This document shows, one piece after another, positions 8,701 through 14,465 of a DNA stretch of 64,000 nucleotides. Under the pieces are notes generated by a model, which was not told the origin of the DNA, ran no database searches, and saw only the letters and a program-made list of their open reading frames with translations. The stretch spans positions 37,526-101,525 of the forward strand of contig JARLGM010000004.1 of the NCBI GenBank assembly GCA_031292755.1. Direction: 5' to 3'. This DNA is from Candidatus Sulfopaludibacter sp. (GTDB lineage: Bacteria; Acidobacteriota; Terriglobia; Bryobacterales; Bryobacteraceae). Every line of letters begins with the position of its first letter. The stretch's first letter is position 1. A program made the position numbers and the translations under genes.

Positions 8701-9827
8701 AGTTCCGCACGCAGGCGCAACAGGCCCAACAAGGGCAGCAGTTGGAAACCGTGGGACGGCTTGCCGGCGGGATTGCGCACGACTTCGGCAACCTGCTCAC
8801 CTCACTGCTGGGACATTGCGAACTGCTGGAAAAGGAACTCGGGGGAGCCGGCGCGGACGGAGCGCACCTGCGCGAGATCCGGTCCGCGGCCGAGCGGGCG
8901 GCCCAGCTCACCAGGCAGTTGGTGGCCTTCGGCCGTAAACAGGCGGTGCAGCCCGCCGTGCTGGATCTGAACGATGTGATCCGCGGAATCCAGCAGCCTT
9001 TGCTGTCGATGCTGAATAAGGACGTTCATCTGGACGTGCGGCTGCAGGCGCGGGAGGCTCTGGTGAAAGCCGATCGCAGCGAACTGGAGCAGGTGGTCTT
9101 GAACCTGGCACTCAACGGGCGCGATGCCATGACCGAAGGCGGGCGGCTGGTGGTGCAGACCGGAGCGCTCTCCCTGCCGGAAGCGCATGGCGACGGCGCG
9201 TCGGCCATACCAGCCGGCGATTACGTCACCCTGACCGTAAAGGACACCGGCGCGGGCATGGATCCGGAACCGTTTTTCACCGCCAAGGGGAGCGGCGAGG
9301 GGGCCGGGCTTGGCCTGGCGGCCAGCTATGGCACTGTTCGCAAATCCGGCGGTTACGTGGTCGCCACCAGTACCCTGGGGGCGGGAACCACGTTCACCGT
9401 GTACCTGCCGGCTGCCGTTCGCGAAGAGGCCGAAGCCAGCCCGCCGGCTCCTGTCCGCGGAGGCGTCGAAACTATATTGCTGGTGGATGATGAGCCCGCT
9501 GTCAGGCAGGTTACCGCGCAATACCTGAGCGGCCTCGGCTACCGCGTGCTGGAAGCCGCCGGCGGCCGTGAGGGAATCCGCGCCGCTAAAGAGCACGAGG
9601 GCTCCATCGAACTCCTCCTCGCCGACGTGGTGAGCGGGCGCGAAGTGGCCTTCCAACTGGCTCCCCCGCGTCCCGCAATGAAGGTGGTGTACATGTCCGG
9701 TCACAATGAGGACACGATCGCGCACCACGGCGTCCCGAGCGATGGGGATGCGTTTCTGCAAAAGCCATTCCGGCTGCCGGAACTGGGCGCCCGGGTGCGC
9801 GCCATCCTGGATCGCCGGAAATCCTAA
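5739..9827 (+). CDS. CheB-CheR-PAS-PAS-histidine kinase-receiver hybrid signalling protein
   Basis: 1362 aa. Domain order: CheB methylesterase (about 35-225) with the triad Ser44 (GASAGG), His71 (QHLDP) and Asp in SGTASDGS; CheR methyltransferase (about 245-500) with NVTSFFRE, PGCATGEEAYS and DLILCRNVLIYL; a Glu-rich coiled coil (about 673-757) with EELQSTNEEL repeats; two PAS domains (about 770-985); HisKA with AHDFGN around His1014; HATPase with N box LNLALNGRDAM and G boxes DTGAGMD and GLGLAASYG; C-terminal receiver with DDEP and Asp1296 and the KPF lysine. The architecture belongs to the chemotaxis-like CheB/CheR sensory family, cytoplasmic. Odd: the ATP lid between DTGAGMDPE and PFFTAKG lacks about seven residues normally present, and the receiver lacks the usual MPxM after the phosphoacceptor (DVVSGRE). 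Confidence 0.9.
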   Translation: MKKTKPAATPKRPVPVRASPGPTPAGAVPQDNNECCPIVGFGASAGGLDAFTSLLQEMPADPGLALVLVQHLDPQHSSILTELLARATPMRVTQVVHETKVKPNHVYVIPPNKDLLISGCALRLEPRSAAVPHMPIDRFFRSLAADQAEKAIAVVLSGTASDGSQGVKAIKAGGGITFAQEPSSAQYDGMPRSAIATGCIDSVLPVPEIARELLRLRQHPYLREEPKPQDEAETESDSRHQREIFNVLRNATGVDFSLYKPGTIQRRTQRRMALLKMENLGQYADFIRQHPDELSALFQDILINVTSFFRETATFDAIRTQVLPVIFKDRGTTDPLRIWVPGCATGEEAYSIAICVCEYLKEAGSIVPIQVFGTDLSEWALEKARAGIYPETIAADVSPQRLRRFFVRANSSYQIARTIRDTCIFARQNLTKDPPFSKCDLILCRNVLIYLGHPLQSTAMRLFHYALQPHGYLILGLSESIGNATNLFEPTDKKLKIYSRRPANPQLGGDLGPYQDSRHHEPRREPPPAHVLLNTHHKVDQMLLARYSPAALVVDPALRIVEFRGHTAPYVEHAAGEATLDLTRMAPGGLAVEVQRLVRKAHGKNSQVKGAVSVAMGEHIRALDVTVIPIQTEHAASEQFLVIIEEQVRSAPVEKKKGAIKLPASSAAWAQRVKEMEQELAATREYLQTVIEEQEAATEELKSAHEEVQSGNEELQSTNEELLTAKEELQSTNEELTTVNEEMQGRNTELQQINNDLLNLLSSVNIPILMLGGDLRIRRFTPQAEKLFNLLATDVGRPVSDLRLKINVPDVVALSQEVLDDLRPREREVQDTDGRSYSMWVRPYRTTENRIEGVLLALLDITERKQTAEARYRRLFEAAADGILIADASSGEILDVNPFLLRLAGYTRSRIIGAKLWESPLFQGTGIDEKAIRQLGETESLRKTVPLLAESGQTIETEILCNLYSEGERKVIQFGIRDISARKRMEAQFRTQAQQAQQGQQLETVGRLAGGIAHDFGNLLTSLLGHCELLEKELGGAGADGAHLREIRSAAERAAQLTRQLVAFGRKQAVQPAVLDLNDVIRGIQQPLLSMLNKDVHLDVRLQAREALVKADRSELEQVVLNLALNGRDAMTEGGRLVVQTGALSLPEAHGDGASAIPAGDYVTLTVKDTGAGMDPEPFFTAKGSGEGAGLGLAASYGTVRKSGGYVVATSTLGAGTTFTVYLPAAVREEAEASPPAPVRGGVETILLVDDEPAVRQVTAQYLSGLGYRVLEAAGGREGIRAAKEHEGSIELLLADVVSGREVAFQLAPPRPAMKVVYMSGHNEDTIAHHGVPSDGDAFLQKPFRLPELGARVRAILDRRKS

Positions 9828-10378
9828 ATCAGCCCGAGCCGGATCACCGCACTAACCAGGGACGCCGCGTTTTGAACGCCGAGCTTGCTCATGGCATTGC
9901 CCCGGTGGCAGGCCGTGGTTTTAAACGTGATGCCGAGCCGGGCGGCAATCTGCTTGGTGCTCAGGCCCTCCGCCACCAGCTTCACCACATCCCGTTCCCG
10001 GTTGGTCAAGTGCGCAGCCGCACCGCCGGCGGGGGCGGGCGTGGCGGGCGTGGCTGGACCGCACTCCGCCTCCGGCTCTCCCAACTCACCCAGCGCCATC
10101 CTTAGGTCCTCTACGCGCGCGTGCATTACCCCTACGTCCACGCCGTCCAGGCGAGCCCTTTCCAGCCATTCCAGCGCAGTCCAATATCCCCGGCGAGCCA
10201 GGCGAAGACAGCGCTCGCCCGTCTCGATAAAGCCTAATTCGAGATCTACCCGGCCCGCCGCAGCCAGCGTGAGACTGACCTGGATTCTCGACTTCAGGGA
10301 TTCGACCCTGAGCAACTGCCCCTGGCTCATGAGAGTCTTAAGTTCGGATCGAGCGAAAGCCGCGGCTGCTTGGGTCAT
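9824..10378 (-). CDS. LuxR-family HTH regulator without recognisable receiver domain
   Basis: 184 aa. The C-terminal 65 residues are a GerE/LuxR helix-turn-helix (LTNRERDVVKLVAEGLSTKQ, IAARLGITFKTTACHRGNAM, SKLGVQNAASLV). The N-terminal 110 residues are helical (LARRGYWTALEWLERARLDG) and show no phosphoacceptor pattern, followed by an Ala/Pro linker. It probably binds DNA in response to an unknown partner. Its stop overlaps the stop of the CheB/CheR kinase gene by 3 bases (convergent), and its start overlaps the stop of the small upstream gene (ATGA), so the pair forms an operon opposed to the kinase. The tail-to-tail position suggests, but does not prove, a functional link. Confidence 0.85.
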   Translation of the reverse strand: MTQAAAAFARSELKTLMSQGQLLRVESLKSRIQVSLTLAAAGRVDLELGFIETGERCLRLARRGYWTALEWLERARLDGVDVGVMHARVEDLRMALGELGEPEAECGPATPATPAPAGGAAAHLTNRERDVVKLVAEGLSTKQIAARLGITFKTTACHRGNAMSKLGVQNAASLVSAVIRLGLI

Positions 10379-10650
10379 CGGTTGGACTTGTCTGCGATGC
10401 GCCCTGGGATTGAGTCGCCACGCGTCTTCCGTAACACCGCGTCGGAGAACTTCTGAAGGGCATTCCGAAACTGTTCGGCGGCTATCGAGAACTCGCGATT
10501 CGCATTTCTCAGCACTTCGGTACCATCGGGATGGCTCCCCCCTAAATCCGTGTAAACGCCCTCGGCGCGGCGCAACTCCGCCAGCGCCAGCTCGTACCGT
10601 TTACGGGCAACCTGAAGCCCAGTTCCGACATCCGGATCTTCAGCCGCCAT
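10375..10650 (-). CDS. Small hypothetical protein, operon partner of LuxR-type regulator
   Basis: 91 aa, probably one long helical hairpin (VARKRYELALAELRRAEGVY and FSIAAEQFRNALQKFSDAVL), soluble, no signal peptide. The second half of the neighbouring LuxR-type protein's N-terminal region has a similar helical look. Its stop overlaps the regulator's ATG by 4 bp. Similar small proteins next to LuxR-type genes occur in Acidobacteria, but I do not know a name for the family. Confidence 0.6.
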   Translation of the reverse strand: MAAEDPDVGTGLQVARKRYELALAELRRAEGVYTDLGGSHPDGTEVLRNANREFSIAAEQFRNALQKFSDAVLRKTRGDSIPGRIADKSNR

Positions 10651-10656
10651 TAGCGC

Positions 10657-10925
10657 CTATTGTACCCTATAACTCCCCGATCCGTACCCCCGGAACTTCA
10701 GTTTATGGCACGCGCGATCCTGGCCGTCGAGCAACATCCAGCGAACGTCACACCGGCCTTCCCCCAGCAGATAGCCGCCGCCCATCTCCACTACCACCTT
10801 GTTCTTCGGCGCCCTCCCGCGGCGTAATGCGCGTCAGAATCGCCCATCCGTGCCCCTTGCCCTCAAACTGGTTGATCGGTATCCGCACCGTGAAGCCGGC
10901 CGGAATGCGAAAAGCGAAATCGGTT
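10657..10925 (-). pseudogene. Frameshifted, 5'-truncated remnant of an acidobacterial secreted-protein family
   Basis: On the minus strand one frame reads DFAFRIPAGFTVRIPINQFE, then GKGHGWAILTRITPREG; at about 10806-10818 the frame must shift to continue as APKNKVVVEMGGGYLLGEGR, CDVRWMLLDGQDRACHK, ending at TAG 10659-10657. The two halves join into a sensible strand-rich protein tail with a motif (GGGYLLGEGRYxVxWxLxD) that I recognise from secreted acidobacterial proteins of unknown function. No start codon or 5' part remains: the sequence begins directly at the stop of the DUF481 gene. Confidence 0.55.
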
Positions 10926-12077
10926 TTACTTCAATGTATAGGTCAGGCCGGTTGTCAATTGAAAAGAGTTCTTCTTGAACCCCGGCGGCGGATTGTTCAG
11001 AAACGAATCCGCCGTGGAGATGGAAAAGGACAGCCGTTTATAAACCGGCACGTTGAGCCCGGCATTCGCCGTCGCGGCATAGGCGCTGGGCTCGTTAAAC
11101 GCGGGTATCACCGAGATCTGCTCCAGGAACTGAATGCCCTTGGCGAACTTATGGGTGTAGTCCTGCGCGAGCACCGCGCCCACCAGGTTGTGACTGTCGT
11201 TCACCGTGCAGGGGCTGGCGCAGTTGGCCGGCGGAGCGAATTGCTGCCTGGTATAGCTGAGGCTGCCTTTGATATCCAGCGTGGTGTCGGCGCGCTTGAT
11301 GGCGGTCCAACCGATACCGCCGCCGTAATTCTGTTGCAGGTCCAGGCCCTGCGAATAATTGTGGTCGAAGGCGGCGCGGCCAAAAGCGAACACGTTCTTC
11401 GAAGAAAAGTATTCGTCGCGTTCGATGTCGCCGTGAATGATATCCGTCTTTATCGAGGGGCTTCCCGGCTGTGACAGAAAACCGTCGGACGCGCTGAAGT
11501 CGATCGACGTGCGATTGCGCGCGGCAAGCCAGTTTGCCGTCGGAATCGCCCTTACCAGGTTGAACGCGCCGGTAAAGGTCCGGCTCTGCTGCGTGGCTTC
11601 CACCAGCGTCGCACCCGCCATCACAGCACCGTTCCAGGCATCGAAGAAGCCGGGGCTGTGCAAGACCACCCGCTCGAAGGCAGGCTGATCCACCAGGTGA
11701 GCGGCATCGGCGACCGGCATGGTTTCAGGCGCGCCGGCCGCCGGCGTGACAGTGATTTTCTGGTCCGTCATCGACACCGTGCCGGTGGGCAACTTCGAGA
11801 GGTCCGACTTGCGATTGAGTTCGACATTTTTATGAATCACAACGAAGGTCTCCGACGCGTGAAGTTCCTGGACCTTCTTCCAGTCGATAGTGAGGTCGCC
11901 GAGCGAATCGCTTTTGAAGGTCAGGGTGCCACCGTGCGACGCTACCAGGTGGCCCACCAGCTTCTCACCGTTAGCGAAGATCAGAACGTCGGGTTCCGGC
12001 TTCGGGGCAGCCGCGGGAGTTTGGCCGCGAAGGCCCAAACAGAGCGGCAAAAGTAGCAGAACGTTGCGAACGGACAT
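10926..12077 (-). CDS. DUF481-type outer-membrane beta-barrel protein
   Basis: 383 aa with a signal peptide (NVLLLLPLCLGLRGQ). Residues about 25-110 contain LIFANGEKLVGHLVASHGGT and a strand-rich repeat typical of periplasmic N-terminal domains attached to DUF481 barrels. From about 150 onward, alternating amphipathic strands (TGAFNLVRAIPTANWLAARN, RTSIDFSASDGF, YFSSKNVFAFGRAAFDHNYS, LSFSISTADSFLNNPPP) end with TYTLK, as expected for an outer-membrane barrel. Such proteins are salt-inducible in some proteobacteria; function here is unknown. Start at ATG 12077; ATGs at 12089 and 12113 also exist but precede the signal peptide. Confidence 0.75.
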   Translation of the reverse strand: MSVRNVLLLLPLCLGLRGQTPAAAPKPEPDVLIFANGEKLVGHLVASHGGTLTFKSDSLGDLTIDWKKVQELHASETFVVIHKNVELNRKSDLSKLPTGTVSMTDQKITVTPAAGAPETMPVADAAHLVDQPAFERVVLHSPGFFDAWNGAVMAGATLVEATQQSRTFTGAFNLVRAIPTANWLAARNRTSIDFSASDGFLSQPGSPSIKTDIIHGDIERDEYFSSKNVFAFGRAAFDHNYSQGLDLQQNYGGGIGWTAIKRADTTLDIKGSLSYTRQQFAPPANCASPCTVNDSHNLVGAVLAQDYTHKFAKGIQFLEQISVIPAFNEPSAYAATANAGLNVPVYKRLSFSISTADSFLNNPPPGFKKNSFQLTTGLTYTLK

Positions 12078-12122
12078 AAATATCAGCATACACGCTGAAG
12101 CCCGTTCGTCCACTCCGTGGGA

Positions 12123-12599
12123 TCACGCCGCGCGCGCAATCTGGCGATATTCTTCTTCCGATTTCGCGGGCAGCAGCACCCACAGCGTGTAGATTCCAAG
12201 CGCCGTGCCAAACGGCATGTCGATCAGGTTGAAACAGCCCAGCACGATCGACAGCATGCGCGCCCAAGGTTGGCGCTCCAGCAACCCCCACCCGGCGATA
12301 ATTCCCACCACGCCGCCGAAGAGCAGGGCCACACCCACCAGACGCAGAATGCCGTGCACGAACAACGGTGCGTCCGGTGGCAGGAAGCCGACTCCCCCGT
12401 GGCGGAACATCGACATCAGAAACAGCCCCGGAAGCAAGCGGAAAACCGAAATGGCCAGCCACAGAATGCCCAGCATCCGAATGTGGCCGCCAATGCGGCT
12501 CTGCGCCGGCATCAGCGGAATCACCCTTGCAGACTTGCCGCAGGTGGGGCAAAAGCCCGCCGTGTCCGGCAAGCGCGTACCGCAGCGATCGCAAAACAT
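12123..12599 (-). CDS. Zinc-ribbon membrane protein
   Basis: 158 aa. N-terminal zinc ribbon with two CxxC pairs (CDRCGTRLPDTAGFCPTCGK) followed by four hydrophobic segments: LGILWLAISVFRLLPGLFLM, LRLVGVALLFGGVVGIIAGW, MLSIVLGCFNLIDMPFGTAL and IYTLWVLLPA. A common bacterial design of uncharacterised inner-membrane proteins. It ends with EEEYRQIARAA. Stands alone between the DUF481 gene and the divergent ArsR operon. Confidence 0.8.
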   Translation of the reverse strand: MFCDRCGTRLPDTAGFCPTCGKSARVIPLMPAQSRIGGHIRMLGILWLAISVFRLLPGLFLMSMFRHGGVGFLPPDAPLFVHGILRLVGVALLFGGVVGIIAGWGLLERQPWARMLSIVLGCFNLIDMPFGTALGIYTLWVLLPAKSEEEYRQIARAA

Positions 12600-12673
12600 C
12601 TTCGAACCTCCAGTCGCTCTCTACATTAGCAACGACAAGATGCCGGGATTTGTTCCCCGTGGCCTTTTTCCTG

Positions 12674-12702
12674 TTGACAGGCGCACCGTGGCGCTTTAAA
12701 CT
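12674..12702 (+). promoter_or_regulatory. Sigma-70-like promoter of the ArsR operon
   Basis: TTGACA (12674-12679) is followed after exactly 17 nt by TAAACT (12697-12702). A transcript would begin near 12709, inside the palindrome and about 17 nt before the ArsR start codon. Confidence 0.7.
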
Positions 12703-12720
12703 GGTAACCGATTGGTTACC
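12703..12720 (+). promoter_or_regulatory. Palindromic operator, probably autoregulation by the ArsR-type repressor
   Basis: GGTAACC-GATT-GGTTACC is a perfect 7-4-7 inverted repeat directly after the -10 box and ending 5 nt before the ATG of the ArsR-family gene. Position over the transcription start fits a repressor site. Binding by this ArsR protein is inference. Confidence 0.65.
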
Positions 12721-12725
12721 TATCA

Positions 12726-13043
12726 ATGGGAACTCAACAGGTTGATGTCTTTCACGCAGTATCGGATGTGACGCGCCGTGCCATTCTGGACCGCTTGCGG
12801 CAGGGCGCGCAGCCGGTTCACGAAATCGCGCGGCTATTTCCAGTCAGCCGTCCGGCCATCTCCAAGCACCTGAGGGTGCTGCACGAAGCGCAACTGGTGA
12901 CCGAGCGGAAGCAGGGCCGGCAGCGCCTGTACTATCTGAATCCCGAGCCTTTGCGCGATGTCGACAAATGGCTGGAAACGTACCGCAGCTTTTGGAGCGT
13001 GAGCCTGGCCAACCTCAAACGCCACTTAGAGAGGAAACAATGA
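12726..13043 (+). CDS. ArsR-family HTH transcriptional regulator (AHSA1-associated type)
   Basis: 105 aa winged helix: VFHAVSDVTRRAILDRLRQG, QPVHEIARLFPVSRPAISKH, LRVLHEAQLVTERKQGRQRL, YYLNPEPLRDVDKWL. It lacks the CxC metal site of ArsR/SmtB sensors, and ends with the YRSFWSVSLANLKRHLE tail typical of regulators that sit beside AHSA1/SRPBCC genes. The ATG at 12726 has no good ribosome site and only a short leader. The stop overlaps the next gene (ATGA). Likely represses its own operon through the palindrome just upstream; the signal is unknown. Confidence 0.88.
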   Translation: MGTQQVDVFHAVSDVTRRAILDRLRQGAQPVHEIARLFPVSRPAISKHLRVLHEAQLVTERKQGRQRLYYLNPEPLRDVDKWLETYRSFWSVSLANLKRHLERKQ

Positions 13044-13498
13044 CGGTAGAAATTCAAGGGGAAGCCATCGTCGGTGAAATCGAGATCGCGGCGCCGCCGC
13101 AAAGAGTGTTCGACGCGCTGGTAGATCCGGCGCAACTGGCCGACTGGTGGGGATCGGCCGAGACGTATCGCACGTTCAACTGGCAGGTGGACGCGCGCGA
13201 GGGAGGCGCCTGGAGTTGTAACGCGCAAGGTCCCGCCGGACCGGTCGCCACGGTGGGCGGACGGTATCTGGTAGTGGAACCCCCGCACAAGCTGTCTTAC
13301 ACCTGGAACCCGAGTTGGGAGCCGGGAGAGGAATCCCAGGTGCACTATACCTTGGAGGCGATTGCTTCCGGCACGCGGGTATCGTTCCGGCACGAGGGCT
13401 TCCACACGGCGAAATCGCGGGAAGGCCACGGCACGGGCTGGATGCGTGTTGTGGGCTGGCTGCGGAATCACTTCGAGAAAGGGGAATCGCGACAATGA
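13040..13498 (+). CDS. SRPBCC/AHSA1-family protein (activator of Hsp90 ATPase-like)
   Basis: 152 aa START-like fold: GEIEIAAPPQRVFDALVDPA, QLADWWGSAETYRTFNW, EGGAWSC, GGRYLVVEPPHKLSYTWNPS, GTRVSFRHEGF, then a C-terminal helix GWMRVVGWLRNHF. The family binds hydrophobic ligands; AHSA1-like bacterial members beside ArsR regulators are common but seldom characterised. Start ATG 13040 overlaps the ArsR stop; its own TGA overlaps the DinB start (ATGA), so three genes are translationally coupled. Confidence 0.87.
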   Translation: MTVEIQGEAIVGEIEIAAPPQRVFDALVDPAQLADWWGSAETYRTFNWQVDAREGGAWSCNAQGPAGPVATVGGRYLVVEPPHKLSYTWNPSWEPGEESQVHYTLEAIASGTRVSFRHEGFHTAKSREGHGTGWMRVVGWLRNHFEKGESRQ

Positions 13499-14169
13499 AA
13501 AACAGCTGCGCGCTTTTCATTCTGGCCGCGGCGCCGCTGATCGCGGCCGGCACTGGAAAAATGAACGACGCCGAGCGGGCATACCTGCTGGACCAGCTCG
13601 AGCAGACCAGGAAGAACGTGCTGGCCACCATTCAAGGCTTGAGCGATGCGCAATGGCGCTGCCAGCCGGCGCCCACGGTGTGGAGCGTACAGGAATGCGC
13701 CGAACACATCATTCTGTCCGAGGAATTCCTCTTCAGCGGGGCACAGGTAGCTCTGAAATCGCCCGCGGTGGAGCGTCCGGCGAATTCGAACCTGGATTTC
13801 GACAGGATGCTGGCGGGCAAAATTCAGGATCGCGGCCTGAAGTTCACGGCGCCGGAACCGCTGGTCCCCTCGAAGCGCTTTGCCACGCCGGCCGATGCCG
13901 CCAAAGAGTTCGCATTGCGGCGCGATAAGACCATCGCCTATGTGAAATCCACGAATGACGATCTGCGCGTGCACGTCGGCGACGGCCCGGGCGGTCCCAT
14001 GGACTCGTACCAGTTCCTGGTGCTGCTGGCAGCACACTCCGCGCGCCACACCGCCCAGATCCGCGAAGTGGAGAGCAATGCGGCTTACCCCAAGCCCGCG
14101 GTGCGGTCGCAGTTCCTGGTGGTCTACTCCCTCGCGCACGGAACGCCGGACCAGATCACGCCGCCATAG
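13495..14169 (+). CDS. Secreted DinB-family protein, with the start of a YCII domain cut by an amber codon
   Basis: 224 aa. A signal peptide (NSCALFILAAAPLIAAG) precedes a DinB/YfiT four-helix domain: LDQLEQTRKNVLATIQGLSD, APTVWSVQECAEHIILSEEF (His ligand), and the closing helix LLAAHSARHTAQIREVE (HxxxH). After NAAYPKPAVRS the sequence continues with QFLVVYSLAHGTPDQITPP, which is the first strand of a YCII-related domain, and then stops at TAG (14167-14169). The rest of that domain follows in the same frame. So the gene was probably a DinB-YCII fusion, and TAG may derive from CAG. DinB domain itself looks intact; its thiol-transferase or other activity is unknown. Confidence 0.82.
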   Translation: MKNSCALFILAAAPLIAAGTGKMNDAERAYLLDQLEQTRKNVLATIQGLSDAQWRCQPAPTVWSVQECAEHIILSEEFLFSGAQVALKSPAVERPANSNLDFDRMLAGKIQDRGLKFTAPEPLVPSKRFATPADAAKEFALRRDKTIAYVKSTNDDLRVHVGDGPGGPMDSYQFLVLLAAHSARHTAQIREVESNAAYPKPAVRSQFLVVYSLAHGTPDQITPP

Positions 14170-14400
14170 ATGGCCAAGCTCCAGGAGCACGCCGCCTATC
14201 TGGCGAGCCAGATCCAGCAGGGCGTGATCGTCTGTGCAGGCCGCACCGGCGACCCCGTGCATCCCCACGGCTATGCCGAGATTGAAGTTGCCTCCGAGGC
14301 GGATGCCAAGACCTTCATCGGCAACGATCCGGCGGTGAAGGCCGGCGTCTTCGAGTGCACCCTGGCGCCCTTCAGCGAAGTGGCGCGCGCCGCACGATAG
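14170..14400 (+). CDS. YCII-related domain fragment, continuous in frame with the DinB protein across a TAG
   Basis: 76 aa beginning MAKLQEHAAYLASQIQQGVI, then GRTGDPVHPHGYAEIEVASE, with the YCII-type dimeric alpha/beta-barrel pattern (ADAKTFIGNDPAVKAGVFEC). The first beta strand of the domain is encoded before the TAG at 14167-14169. The ATG at 14170 directly follows the stop (TAGATG), so re-initiation could make this piece alone, but it would lack its first strand. I treat it as the detached C-terminal part of a fusion; functional only if the amber codon is read through or the two pieces associate. Confidence 0.65.
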   Translation: MAKLQEHAAYLASQIQQGVIVCAGRTGDPVHPHGYAEIEVASEADAKTFIGNDPAVKAGVFECTLAPFSEVARAAR

Positions 14401-14465
14401 GGCCGCCGCCGGTCGAGTGCCGGCCTGAGCCGCGGCCCTGGAAGAGTGAAGTACTCTAGGGAGTG

